Below are positions 42,961 to 51,380 of a DNA stretch of 57,082 nt, piece after piece. The translations under genes and the position numbers were made by a program. Below the pieces are notes generated by a model that was given only the letters and a program-made list of their open reading frames with translations, was not told the origin of the DNA and made no database searches. The stretch is from an uncultured Prevotella sp. GTDB lineage: Bacteria; Bacteroidota; Bacteroidia; Bacteroidales; Bacteroidaceae. The stretch covers positions 1-57,082 of the forward strand of contig URUK01000015.1 in NCBI GenBank assembly GCA_900551055.1, given 5' to 3'. Positions within the stretch are counted from its first letter, which is position 1; each line of letters opens with the position of its first letter.

Positions 42961-44889
42961 ATGGGAAAGATTATTGGAATTGACTTAGGAACTACAAACT
43001 CCTGCGTTGCCGTTTTCGAAGGCAACGAACCGGTTGTAATAGCTAACAGCGAGGGCAAGCGTACAACGCCTTCGGTTGTTGGTTTCGTGAAAGACGGTGA
43101 GCGTAAGATTGGCGACCCGGCAAAACGCCAGGCCATAACCAACCCGAAGAACACCATATACTCTATCAAGCGCTTCATGGGCGAGACATACGACCAGAGC
43201 CGCAAGGAGGCTGAGCGCGTGCCGTTCACCGTTGTCAACGAAGGCGGCTATCCCCGCGTGGACATCGACGGACGCAAATACACTCCGCAGGAAATCTCGG
43301 CCATGGTGCTGCAGAAGATGAAGAAGACCGCCGAGGACTATCTCGGACAAGAGGTTACGGACGCCGTTATCACCGTCCCGGCATACTTCTCCGACTCGCA
43401 ACGCCAGGCTACGAAAGAGGCTGGACAGATAGCCGGACTCAACGTCCGCCGTATCGTGAACGAGCCTACGGCCGCTGCGCTGGCTTACGGAGTTGACAAA
43501 GCCAACAAGGACATGAAGATTGCCGTGTTCGACCTTGGAGGCGGTACTTTCGATATATCAATACTTGAGTTCGGCGGCGGCGTGTTCGAGGTACTCTCCA
43601 CCAACGGTGACACCCACCTCGGAGGCGACGACTTCGACCAGGTAATCATCGACTGGCTCGTAAACGGCTTCAAGGCCGACGAAGGCATCGACCTTTCCAA
43701 AGACCCGATGGCCATGCAGCGCCTGAAGGAAGCTGCCGAGAAGGCTAAAATCGAGCTGTCAAGCTCAAGCTCGACAGAAATCAACCTGCCGTACATCACG
43801 GCTGAAGGCGGTGTGCCCAAGCACCTGGTAAAGACGCTGACACGCGCACAGTTCGAGCAGCTGGCACACTCTCTCATCCAGGCTTGCCTCGTTCCGTGCC
43901 AGAACGCGATACGCGACGCAAAACTGACAACGTCTGACATCGACGAGGTTATCCTCGTGGGCGGTTCAAGCCGTATTCCTGCCGTACAGGAGTTGGTTAA
44001 GAATTACTTTGGCAAAGAGCCTTCAAAGGGTGTAAACCCCGACGAGGTGGTAGCCGTAGGAGCAGCCATCCAGGGTGCAATCCTCAACAAGGAGAGCGGC
44101 GTAGGCGACATCGTACTGCTCGACGTTACACCGCTTACACTCGGTATCGAGACAATGGGCGGCGTGATGACAAAGCTTATTGACGCCAACACCACCATTC
44201 CATGCAAGAAGAGCGAGGTGTTCTCGACAGCCGTTGACAACCAGACAGCCGTGACAATACACGTATTGCAGGGCGAGCGTCCGATGGCCGCACAGAACAA
44301 GAGCATCGGCCAATTCAACCTTGAAGGCATAGCACCGGCCCGCCGCGGCGTTCCGCAGATTGAAGTTACCTTCGACATCGACGCAAACGGCATCCTCAAC
44401 GTAAGCGCCAAAGACAAGGCTACGGGCAAAGAGCAGGCAATCCGCATTGAAGCTTCGTCAGGTTTGACACAAGACGAGATAAACCGCATGAAGGCGGAAG
44501 CCGAGCAGAACGCAGAGAACGACAAAAAAGAACGCGAGCGCGTGGACAAGATGAACCAGGCAGACTCGATGATATTCACCACCGAGAACTTCCTGAAAGA
44601 CAACGGCGACAAGATACCTGCCGACCAGAAGTCGAACATCGAATCAGCACTCCAGCAGCTCCGCGACGCCCACAAGAGCGGCGACATCACGGCAATAGAC
44701 AACGCCATCAACAACCTCAACACCGTAATGCAGGCAGCCAGCGCACAGATGTACCAGCAGGCAGGCGGCGCACAGCCCAACGCAGGCCAAGGCTTCACCG
44801 GCGGCAACAACGCAGGCGCAGGCCAGCAGCAGGACACCGGCAAGACCAACGACAATGTGCAGGACGCCGATTTTGAGGAGGTGAAGTAA
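42961..44889 (+). CDS. dnaK: Chaperone DnaK (Hsp70)
   Basis: A 642-residue Hsp70. The ATPase domain (about 1-385) has the phosphate loop GIDLGTTNSCVAVFEG, VPAYFSDSQRQATKEAG, the second phosphate loop FDLGGGTFDISIL and the adenosine motif ILVGGSSRIPAVQ. The substrate-binding domain has DVTPLTLGIETMGGVMTKLI. The lid is followed by a Gln/Gly/Ala-rich tail and the conserved end DADFEEVK. It refolds proteins in the cytoplasm together with DnaJ and GrpE, whose genes are not here; dnaK is single. The 512-nt upstream gap with palindromes suggests stress regulation. A strong terminator follows. Confidence 0.97.
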   Translation: MGKIIGIDLGTTNSCVAVFEGNEPVVIANSEGKRTTPSVVGFVKDGERKIGDPAKRQAITNPKNTIYSIKRFMGETYDQSRKEAERVPFTVVNEGGYPRVDIDGRKYTPQEISAMVLQKMKKTAEDYLGQEVTDAVITVPAYFSDSQRQATKEAGQIAGLNVRRIVNEPTAAALAYGVDKANKDMKIAVFDLGGGTFDISILEFGGGVFEVLSTNGDTHLGGDDFDQVIIDWLVNGFKADEGIDLSKDPMAMQRLKEAAEKAKIELSSSSSTEINLPYITAEGGVPKHLVKTLTRAQFEQLAHSLIQACLVPCQNAIRDAKLTTSDIDEVILVGGSSRIPAVQELVKNYFGKEPSKGVNPDEVVAVGAAIQGAILNKESGVGDIVLLDVTPLTLGIETMGGVMTKLIDANTTIPCKKSEVFSTAVDNQTAVTIHVLQGERPMAAQNKSIGQFNLEGIAPARRGVPQIEVTFDIDANGILNVSAKDKATGKEQAIRIEASSGLTQDEINRMKAEAEQNAENDKKERERVDKMNQADSMIFTTENFLKDNGDKIPADQKSNIESALQQLRDAHKSGDITAIDNAINNLNTVMQAASAQMYQQAGGAQPNAGQGFTGGNNAGAGQQQDTGKTNDNVQDADFEEVK

Positions 44890-44920
44890 GTATCGGTAAA
44901 CAACGATAACTAATAATAGA

Positions 44921-44957
44921 AAAATAGGGTGTAACTCATTAAGTTACACCCTATTTT
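44921..44957 (+). terminator. dnaK terminator
   Basis: A perfect 16-nt stem (AAAATAGGGTGTAACT at 44921-44936 with its complement at 44942-44957), a 5-nt loop and a following T-rich run. A classic intrinsic terminator, usable from both strands. It is the last clearly chromosomal feature before the mobile element. Confidence 0.92.
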
Positions 44958-44980
44958 TGTTTTAACACTTTTCTGATAGA

Positions 44981-45014
44981 TTTGCTTGTTTCTCGGATTT
45001 TTATTGTATATTTG
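44981..45014 (+). promoter_or_regulatory. Promoter of the integration module
   Basis: TTTG (44981-44984), a 22-nt spacer and TATATTTG (45007-45014) approach the consensus. Transcription would start near 45020, about 80 nt before the HTH gene. Confidence 0.5.
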
Positions 45015-45099
45015 TACCATATTTGTGCCGCGATAAAAAAGTAGGAAATCTGCGACAAAATATGAACGAGCTAAATACAAACAAGTAAATATCAGTATT

Positions 45100-45660
45100 A
45101 TGCCAGCAGCCAAGTTTGAAATAAAACGGAAATGCCAAGTGTGTGGTCAGGAGTTCATCGCCAAGACCATTGAATCATGGTATTGCTCTAAACGCTGTTC
45201 CAACATTGCGTATAAACGTAGGAAAGACGAGGAGAAGCGAAACCAACGGTTGGATGATATCGTGAAAAGCATCCCGAAGCACCATGATTACATCAAGGTG
45301 TCAGAAGCCTATGCTCTATTCGGTATCAGTAAAGACACTTTGTATCGTCTGATACATAAAGGCACTATTTCACATATAAACTTTGGTATCAACCAAATTC
45401 GTGTCAGCAAAGAAGAACTGCTGAAACTCTATCCTCTGCGGAAGAAAGCTCTGACAAAACCAAAGCCCGTTGCCAAATTATATAGCTTAGAACCGAAGGA
45501 CTGTTATACCATCGGCGAAATATCCAAGAAATTCCATTTGGATGACACTACGGTCTATCTGCATATCCGCAAATACTCTATACCTACTCGACAGATAGGT
45601 AACTTCGTTTATGCACCCAAGAAAGAAATTGACAACCTATATAAAGGAATAAAGCAATGA
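45100..45660 (+). CDS. Zinc-finger and helix-turn-helix protein of the mobile element
   Basis: A 186-residue DNA-binding protein. The N-terminus has a zinc-ribbon-like motif (CQVCGQEF, then WYCSKRCSN). Two MerR/excisionase-like helix-turn-helix domains follow: KVSEAYALFGISKDTLYRLI (about 67-86) and TIGEISKKFHLDDTTVYLHI (about 131-150). The stop overlaps the integrase ATG by 4 nt. This pairing is seen in Bacteroidetes integrative elements, and I infer a role as directionality factor or regulator of the integrase. It is the first gene of the element; composition turns AT-richer from here. Confidence 0.8.
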   Translation: MPAAKFEIKRKCQVCGQEFIAKTIESWYCSKRCSNIAYKRRKDEEKRNQRLDDIVKSIPKHHDYIKVSEAYALFGISKDTLYRLIHKGTISHINFGINQIRVSKEELLKLYPLRKKALTKPKPVAKLYSLEPKDCYTIGEISKKFHLDDTTVYLHIRKYSIPTRQIGNFVYAPKKEIDNLYKGIKQ

Positions 45661-46913
45661 AGAAAGCGTTGGCCAATACACGAGTTTCGGTAAAACTCCG
45701 CAAGTCGGAATACCGTGAAGAATGGTATCTGTATGTTGAAGCCTATCCGGTTTTCCAAGCAGACAAATCCACTCCCCAAAGAGTGCGTGAATATCTGAAC
45801 CGCACTATTACCACTCCCATTTGGGATAAGTCGCGGAATGCCCGAACCGATAAAGACGGCAAGACCACTTATAAGCCTAAACGTGACTTGAACGGTATCA
45901 TCCAGTGCAAATCACAGTTAGACCAGGAATCGTGTATCTATGCCGACAAGGTGAGGAGCCTGCGCCAAAAGGAATACGACAATGCCTCGCTTTATTCAGA
46001 AACCGACGCAGAACAGGCAGAGCAACTGGAGCGTTCACGTTGTAACTTCATAGAATACTTCGACCATGTGCAGCGGTTACGCCATGCACACAGTTCGGAT
46101 TCTATTATTGTCAACTGGAAGCGAGTGCGTGAACTGTTGAAAATCTTTGCCAAAGGCAATGCCATTCCTTTTTCGCAGATAGACTTGAAGTTCATAGAAT
46201 CGTTCCGGCAATTTATATTGAACGCCCCACAAGGAGGCACAAAGAATGGTACTCTTTCCCAAAACACAGCATCCACTTATTTCTCCATATTCAAAGCCGC
46301 ATTGAAGCAGGCTTTTATTGACGGCTATCTGACTGTTGATGTTTCGGCAAAGGTCAAGGGTATTCAAGGAAGAGAAAGCCGTCGGGAATATCTGACTGTT
46401 GATGAGCTAAACCGTTTGGCGCAAACTCCATGTGACCCGTTGTTGAAACGTGCTTCACTATTTTCTGCATTGACAGGACTTCGTCATTGCGACATACAAA
46501 AATTGAAATGGTCAGAAGTGGAAGAATTTAACGGCGGTTATCGCCTGAACTTTACCCAACAAAAGACCAAAGGCGTTGAATATATGCCCATATCCGAACA
46601 GGCATACCAGCTTTGCGGTGAACGGAAAGGCGGTGAGCAGTTGGTTTTTGCCGGACTGCCCGACCCGTCATGGATTAACCGCCCAATTAAGAAATGGGTT
46701 GCAGAGGCAGGGATAACGAAGCACATCACCTACCATTGCTTCAGACATTCGTATGCAACCCTGCAACTCGCCGGAGGTACTGACATTTATACTGTCAGCA
46801 AAATGCTCGGTCATACGAATGTGCGCACAACTCAAATTTATGCTAAAGTCGTTGATGCGAAGAAGGAAGAAGCGACCAAAACAATCAAGCTGGATTTGCC
46901 GAGCCAACAATAA
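45657..46913 (+). CDS. Tyrosine site-specific integrase
   Basis: A 418-residue integrase of the Bacteroidetes mobile-element type. An N-terminal arm-binding domain and a SAM-like core-binding domain (about 110-215) precede the catalytic domain (about 235-405). The catalytic residues are visible: Arg in ALTGLRHCDIQKLKW, His-x-x-Arg in YHCFRHSYATLQLAGG, His in KMLGHTNVRTTQIYAK, and the nucleophile Tyr in the same segment. It would insert and excise the element. It is translationally coupled to the HTH gene before it. The attachment site is probably near the dnaK 3' region, but the other end lies outside the window. Confidence 0.92.
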   Translation: MKKALANTRVSVKLRKSEYREEWYLYVEAYPVFQADKSTPQRVREYLNRTITTPIWDKSRNARTDKDGKTTYKPKRDLNGIIQCKSQLDQESCIYADKVRSLRQKEYDNASLYSETDAEQAEQLERSRCNFIEYFDHVQRLRHAHSSDSIIVNWKRVRELLKIFAKGNAIPFSQIDLKFIESFRQFILNAPQGGTKNGTLSQNTASTYFSIFKAALKQAFIDGYLTVDVSAKVKGIQGRESRREYLTVDELNRLAQTPCDPLLKRASLFSALTGLRHCDIQKLKWSEVEEFNGGYRLNFTQQKTKGVEYMPISEQAYQLCGERKGGEQLVFAGLPDPSWINRPIKKWVAEAGITKHITYHCFRHSYATLQLAGGTDIYTVSKMLGHTNVRTTQIYAKVVDAKKEEATKTIKLDLPSQQ

Positions 46914-46934
46914 ATCTTACTTCATACCTTATAT

Positions 46935-46968
46935 AAGCCATCTGCATTTATATGTGGATGGCTTTTTG
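46935..46968 (+). terminator. Integrase terminator
   Basis: AAGCCATC (46935-46942) pairs with GATGGCTT (46957-46964), followed by a T run. A typical intrinsic terminator 22 nt after the integrase stop. Confidence 0.75.
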
Positions 46969-47030
46969 TTTCTGTACATTTTTATATTCACGGCTGTATG
47001 ACACGATGATGATTTCCTTATGGAAAGATG

Positions 47031-47098
47031 CATAAGCGAAAAAACTAATAATGGAATTTGCCATTATAGATATTGATAATCAGCGCATATCGCTTATG
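47031..47098. repeat. Nested inverted repeat in the 286-nt gap after the integrase
   Basis: CATAAGCGA (47031-47039) and TCGCTTATG (47090-47098) are perfect complements. Inside them TAATGG (47049-47054) and CCATTA (47061-47066) form a second stem. This could be an integrase or excisionase binding region, or an operator for the next gene. Confidence 0.55.
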
Positions 47099-47199
47099 AT
47101 TCTTATGAGCCTCTGATGCTTCTTTATGTGGCATTTACCACCTGTAAATCAGTATTGTTATTTACTATTACTTTGCGGCAAAAATCAAATGATAACAAT

Positions 47200-47559
47200 A
47201 TGAACGACAAGAACATTACATTTGAAGATTTGCCAAAGGCAATGTCATGGATGATGGACAAGTTGAACAAACTTGATTCTAAAATTGACGGTTTGAATTA
47301 TGCACCACAAGCACAACCTGCCGACCAGTGGATGAACCTGAAAGAACTGTGCGAATATCTGCCAAGCCATCCGGCGGAACAAACAATTTATGGATGGACG
47401 AGCTGTCATCAGATTCCATACCATAAGAGAGGCAAACGCATTATGTTTCTCAAATCAGAGATTGACGCATGGCTTCATGATGGTAAACGGAAATCGCAAA
47501 AAGAATTGGAAGATGAAGCATCACAATTTATCAAAGCCAAACGAAATAGGACATTCTAA
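47200..47559 (+). CDS. Small helix-turn-helix (excisionase-like) protein
   Basis: A 119-residue protein. An N-terminal coiled-coil-like helix (LPKAMSWMMDKLNKLDSKID) precedes a MerR/HTH_17-type domain: QWMNLKELCEYLPSHPAEQT then IYGWTSCHQIPYHKRGKRIM and FLKSEIDAWL. This layout is common next to the replication module of Bacteroidetes mobilizable elements. The longer frame (from 47116) adds only unlikely residues, so ATG 47200 is chosen. The stop overlaps the ATG of the DUF3987 gene (TAATG), so the two are coupled. Confidence 0.8.
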   Translation: MNDKNITFEDLPKAMSWMMDKLNKLDSKIDGLNYAPQAQPADQWMNLKELCEYLPSHPAEQTIYGWTSCHQIPYHKRGKRIMFLKSEIDAWLHDGKRKSQKELEDEASQFIKAKRNRTF

Positions 47560-48932
47560 TGGATTCGCTTGAATTGTGTAACAGTATCAGAATGGAGTTT
47601 GAAGGTATCACCGAAAGCAAGATTCCTTTGGACGTGTTTCCTGCAAAATTGCAGGATATGGTTCTGGCATTGGCACGGCAAGAGAATTATTCTATTGAGT
47701 ACACAATGGCATCCCTTATTGCGGCTGCATCAACGGCCATTGGCAATGCCGTCAACATCCGCATTCGTGGTGGTTGGATAAGTAGCCCTGTCTTATACAT
47801 GGTTTTGGTTGGACGTCCCGGAATGGGTAAAACGCCGCCTCTTGATTTTGCTTTTCGACCAATCCGAAAGCGTGACGCAAAAATCATAAAGCAGTTCAAG
47901 ACTGATATGGAATATTTTAACTCTATATTGGAAAGTCAGAAAGGCAAGAAAGATGATAGGCCATCATTACCACCAAAGCCAATTTTGAAACGGACTATCA
48001 TTTCGGACTTTACTCCTGAAGCTCTTATACGTGCGCTTGACGATAATCCGAGAGGGATAACTGTATATGTGGATGAGATAATGGGAATGTTCAATGCCGT
48101 GAACCAATACAATAAAGGTCAACTGATAGAGCAACTGCTGACAGCATTCAGTGGTAAGCCGCTTGATGTGTCAAGGTGTAGTATGCCGATACCTATCCAT
48201 ATTGAACGGCCTTTTATAAATGTAGTAGGTACAATGCAAACCACTCGTATACATGAATTGGTTGATAAAGGCTATAAGGACAATGGATTGCTGGATAGAA
48301 TCATTTTCGTTTATCCGTCATCGCAGGAAATACCTGATTGGCAAATGGATGAAGATTCCGCATCCTCATCATTTGAAAAGTATTCCACCTTGTGGGAGGA
48401 TATAATCTACAGGATTTGCGAGATTCCTTTCACGATAGACGAGAACGAAGGCATTGTACAAAGCGTGTTGAATTTCTCTCCAGAAGCAAGTGCATGGTTT
48501 ACGAATTGGCGTAATGCTTCAATCAGAGTTGTAAACAAAATCAAGGATGACACACTGGTTGACAGCAGGATAATGAAAACACCGATAATTACAGCCCGTT
48601 TGGCTTTGGTTTTTCAGATACTACGATGGGCTTGCGGTGAAGTTCACAAGGATTTTGTGGATATTGATTCTACGAAATCAGCAATCAGGCTGACTTCCTA
48701 TTTTGAGGATTGCTATTCCAACATCCAGAGATTTATGATTATGGAAAGCATAGAGCCGCAAAAGAAAGGTTTGCTTGACCTCGTGCAGTCACTGTTCACC
48801 ACAGCCGAAGCCGTACAGGCTGGTAAAGAAGTTGGTATGTCGGAAAGGACTGTGATGTATGTGTTGAACGACCTTGCCACGAAAAAGATAATCAGGAGAA
48901 TCAAGAGAGGCGAATATGAGAAACTGCAATAA
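47559..48932 (+). CDS. DUF3987 domain ATPase (helicase/primase-like)
   Basis: A 457-residue DUF3987 protein. A Walker A motif, VGRPGMGKTPPLDFA, lies near residue 85, and a Walker B-like segment, ITVYVDEIMGMF, near 168. The middle part is the RecA-like ATPase domain, and the C-terminus (about 395-457) is a winged helix (AVQAGKEVGMSERTVMYVLN). In Bacteroidetes elements these proteins pair with toprim-type primases and are thought to serve replication of the excised circle. That fits here: a DUF6371 toprim protein follows, after a gap with iteron-like repeats. Confidence 0.85.
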   Translation: MDSLELCNSIRMEFEGITESKIPLDVFPAKLQDMVLALARQENYSIEYTMASLIAAASTAIGNAVNIRIRGGWISSPVLYMVLVGRPGMGKTPPLDFAFRPIRKRDAKIIKQFKTDMEYFNSILESQKGKKDDRPSLPPKPILKRTIISDFTPEALIRALDDNPRGITVYVDEIMGMFNAVNQYNKGQLIEQLLTAFSGKPLDVSRCSMPIPIHIERPFINVVGTMQTTRIHELVDKGYKDNGLLDRIIFVYPSSQEIPDWQMDEDSASSSFEKYSTLWEDIIYRICEIPFTIDENEGIVQSVLNFSPEASAWFTNWRNASIRVVNKIKDDTLVDSRIMKTPIITARLALVFQILRWACGEVHKDFVDIDSTKSAIRLTSYFEDCYSNIQRFMIMESIEPQKKGLLDLVQSLFTTAEAVQAGKEVGMSERTVMYVLNDLATKKIIRRIKRGEYEKLQ

Positions 48933-48941
48933 TCCGCACAA

Positions 48942-49028
48942 TTTGCACCTTGCAGTATTTGCACTTTGCAGTTTCTACGCATCGATGTTCCTGCAAAACT
49001 GCAATAACTGCAAACTGCACGAACTGCA
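48942..49028. repeat. Iteron-like repeats, candidate replication origin
   Basis: Two tandem 16-nt copies, TTTGCACCTTGCAGTA (48942-48957) and TTTGCACTTTGCAGTT (48958-48973), are followed by four AACTGCA words at 48997, 49006, 49013 and 49022, which are the inverted TGCAGTT core. A fifth AACTGCA lies at 48922 inside the end of the previous gene. Placement between two replication-type genes suggests an origin. Confidence 0.5.
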
Positions 49029-49046
49029 TTTATAAACAGAAAGGCT

Positions 49047-50057
49047 ATGACCGAATATAGATTTACACTTCAGAGATACAAACGAGGCTTGAAGCTGACT
49101 TGCCCAAAATGCGGACGAAAGCAATGTTTTGTCAAGTACATTGATACAGAGGGGCAAATCATATTTCCTGATTATGTAGGTCGGTGCGACCACGAACATT
49201 CGTGCCAATATCATTATAAGCCTTCGGATTATTTCAAGGACAACCCCGACACATGGGAAGAAAAAAGCTCGTGGAAGCTGCAGACAAAAGTAATTTTGCC
49301 CAAACCGATAGATTATATAGATAAAGAAATCATGCGCCGTTCACTTGCCGACTATAAACGAAATCCATTGTTTACATTCCTTTCGGGCGTATTGGGAGAA
49401 AAAGAAACTTCACGGATATTTCAACTGTACAGCGTTGGCACTTCCAAGAAGTGGAATGGTTCCACTGTATTTTGGCAGATTGACAGACAAGGAAAAGTGA
49501 GAACGGGTAAAATCATGCTCTATGATCCGATAACTGGCCATCGGGTAAAGGAGCCAAGAAGTTATGTGAGTTGGGTACATACCGAATTGGGGCTAAACCA
49601 TTTCAACATGAAGCAATGTTTATTTGGCGAGCATCTGTTAGCTGACTATCCGACCAAAGCGGTAGCCATTGTGGAGAGCGAGAAATCTGCTTTGGTGGCC
49701 ACCCACTTCATGCCTGATTTTGTATGGCTGGCTACCGGAGGAATACACGGCTGTTTTAAGGCTGATACAGTTAATGTATTGAAAGGCCGTGCAGTTATGC
49801 TATGTCCTGACTTGGGTGCAAAAGACGTTTGGCAAGAGAAAGCGCACTTGCTTTCTTCCATCTGTCCGAAAGTTGTTTTCAGTGAAATATTGGAGCGGTG
49901 CGCAACAGACGAACAAAAGGGAAAAGGTTTGGATATTGCCGACTTCCTGCTGATGACCGATACCCCCACAATGACACTTCAAAAGATGATAAAGAGGTGT
50001 CCGAGTTTGCAAATACTCATTGACCTATTTCAGTTAGAATTAGTTGAACATAAATAG
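49047..50057 (+). CDS. DUF6371 toprim-type (primase-like) protein
   Basis: A 336-residue protein. The N-terminal zinc-binding motif is LTCPKCGRKQCF with later Cys and His (GRCDHEHSC), resembling DNA primase zinc ribbons. The middle carries a toprim-like core: AVAIVESEKSALVATHF (near 210) and GRAVMLCPDLGAKD (near 250). A DUF6371 domain covers most of the C-terminal two thirds. I infer a primase or primase-accessory role in replicating the excised element, together with the DUF3987 ATPase. It is separated from that gene by the iteron-like repeats and from the next by only 8 nt. Confidence 0.83.
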   Translation: MTEYRFTLQRYKRGLKLTCPKCGRKQCFVKYIDTEGQIIFPDYVGRCDHEHSCQYHYKPSDYFKDNPDTWEEKSSWKLQTKVILPKPIDYIDKEIMRRSLADYKRNPLFTFLSGVLGEKETSRIFQLYSVGTSKKWNGSTVFWQIDRQGKVRTGKIMLYDPITGHRVKEPRSYVSWVHTELGLNHFNMKQCLFGEHLLADYPTKAVAIVESEKSALVATHFMPDFVWLATGGIHGCFKADTVNVLKGRAVMLCPDLGAKDVWQEKAHLLSSICPKVVFSEILERCATDEQKGKGLDIADFLLMTDTPTMTLQKMIKRCPSLQILIDLFQLELVEHK

Positions 50058-50065
50058 ATTTTAAG

Positions 50066-50776
50066 ATGAAAAAAGACATTTACTATTGCATTGTGCTTTC
50101 CAGTAGCCAACTTGATTTTTTTGCAGGAAGCAAGTACGGCATCGACCGAATGAAAGTATTGAAATGCCTTATTAACGTTGCTGTTGTTAAGGAAACGAAG
50201 TACGAGAAGAAAGGCTTTACCGTAACGCTGCACATTGGGCAAGCCGCCCTTTCGGAAGTGGAATTGGCTACCCGTTTGGGCTATGATAAGAAAACCGTTT
50301 CAAGGTTGCTCGATAAGATGGCGTGGTTGGGTATTATCACATCTAAACAGACTAACCGTACAAGCATACACACCATTCACTGTGTGTCGGCATGGTATGA
50401 AGACAATCAGAAGATACTCAATCCATATTACGTGAGTATGAAAAAACGGCATGAAAGTTTTAGCAACAACGGAAATATCGTTGATGATGTGAACTGTGTT
50501 ACCACAGATGTGTCAAAAATCGAAACAGAGAAGTCGGACACTAACACTAACGAAAACTTCCACAGCGGATTGATAACACTTACGGATAATGAAACGTCCA
50601 GTACTGTAGCTCTTACTGACGATGGTGGAAACGCTACAACCGATATTGAGCAGCAGGTGGTTTTACCTTCCCTTATTTCGGACGTTTCAGCCGAGTTAAG
50701 TTCTGGTGAATATCATTCACTCGAATACAAGCAAAGCCCACCTAATAACCATTCGGAGGAGGAAGTGCAACCCTGA
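50066..50776 (+). CDS. Helix-turn-helix regulatory protein of the element
   Basis: A 236-residue protein. The N-terminal half (about 1-115) is a winged helix; the recognition part is LSEVELATRLGYDKKTVSRL then LDKMAWLGIITSKQTNRTSI. The C-terminal half is low-complexity and acidic, rich in Thr, Ser, Asp and Asn, probably disordered. I know of no name for it. Similar HTH proteins occur between the replication and mobilization modules of Bacteroidetes elements and may control transfer. It starts 8 nt after the DUF6371 gene, so the two are likely one transcript. Confidence 0.7.
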   Translation: MKKDIYYCIVLSSSQLDFFAGSKYGIDRMKVLKCLINVAVVKETKYEKKGFTVTLHIGQAALSEVELATRLGYDKKTVSRLLDKMAWLGIITSKQTNRTSIHTIHCVSAWYEDNQKILNPYYVSMKKRHESFSNNGNIVDDVNCVTTDVSKIETEKSDTNTNENFHSGLITLTDNETSSTVALTDDGGNATTDIEQQVVLPSLISDVSAELSSGEYHSLEYKQSPPNNHSEEEVQP

Positions 50777-50975
50777 CTGTTATATGGTTTTCGGACAAGC
50801 CTCTCATTACATAAACCGTGGCATATCCGAATTTTATGTTCGCCCTGTTACAAGAATTGCCTATGTCGCACAAAAACGCTTCACGTTTCCATGCAACATA
50901 AGCTGTAACTGCCGCTCGCAAGCTCGCAACGGGCTGACCAATTTTAATCTGTTGTACCACCTTATAATATTAGAC
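50777..50975. other. Candidate origin of transfer (oriT) region
   Basis: A 199-nt gap directly before the mobilization genes, the usual place for oriT. It holds a perfect tandem repeat of GCTCGCAA (50914-50921 and 50922-50929) followed by CGGGCTGACC. No known nick sequence is recognised, so the call rests on position and repeat only. Confidence 0.35.
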
Positions 50976-51368
50976 ATGACATCGACAAACGAAGATGAAA
51001 AGAAAAACGAAAACAAGAAAAAGGTTATAAGACGTACCCGACGTTTGGAAGCCAGAGTGACGGATAATGAATATGTAAAGGCTGTAGAGCTTGCCAAGAC
51101 CTGCGGATTACAGCTGAGCGACTACATCCGCAAATGTGCTTTGGGGCAGCGACCAAGACGGCGGTTAACTGACCGGGAAGTAGAAGCCCTTTGCAGCCTA
51201 TCCGATGCACGGGGCGACCTTATGCGCATAGCTGCTGCCGTCAAGTCCATACAGGGTAGCAAACGAGCACAATACTTTGCAGACACTCGTTTCGTGGAAC
51301 AATGGATGCGTGCCGCCATTCCTCTTATAGCTCGTTGGAATGAGATTCAAGAATACATCACCCAATAA
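50976..51368 (+). CDS. mobC: MobC-like mobilization accessory protein
   Basis: A 130-residue basic protein with the features of the bacterial mobilization (MobC) family: a lysine-rich N-terminus, a ribbon-helix-helix-like part (RRLEARVTDNEYVKAVELAK, then CGLQLSDYIRKCALGQ), and a C-terminal helical domain with GDLMRIAAAVKSIQG. Such proteins bind oriT and help the relaxase open the strand. The frame extends upstream to 50706, but that part overlaps the previous gene and reads like noncoding DNA; ATG 50976 starts the recognisable protein. The relaxase gene follows after 12 nt. Confidence 0.85.
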   Translation: MTSTNEDEKKNENKKKVIRRTRRLEARVTDNEYVKAVELAKTCGLQLSDYIRKCALGQRPRRRLTDREVEALCSLSDARGDLMRIAAAVKSIQGSKRAQYFADTRFVEQWMRAAIPLIARWNEIQEYITQ

Positions 51369-51380
51369 ATACCCAGCCAA

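Noticed and set aside
45657..46913. The element integrase as the hsdS-inverting enzyme
   Set aside because: A dedicated compact recombinase lies inside the invertible region; the larger integrase has the arm-binding N-terminus of element integrases and sits at the element end.
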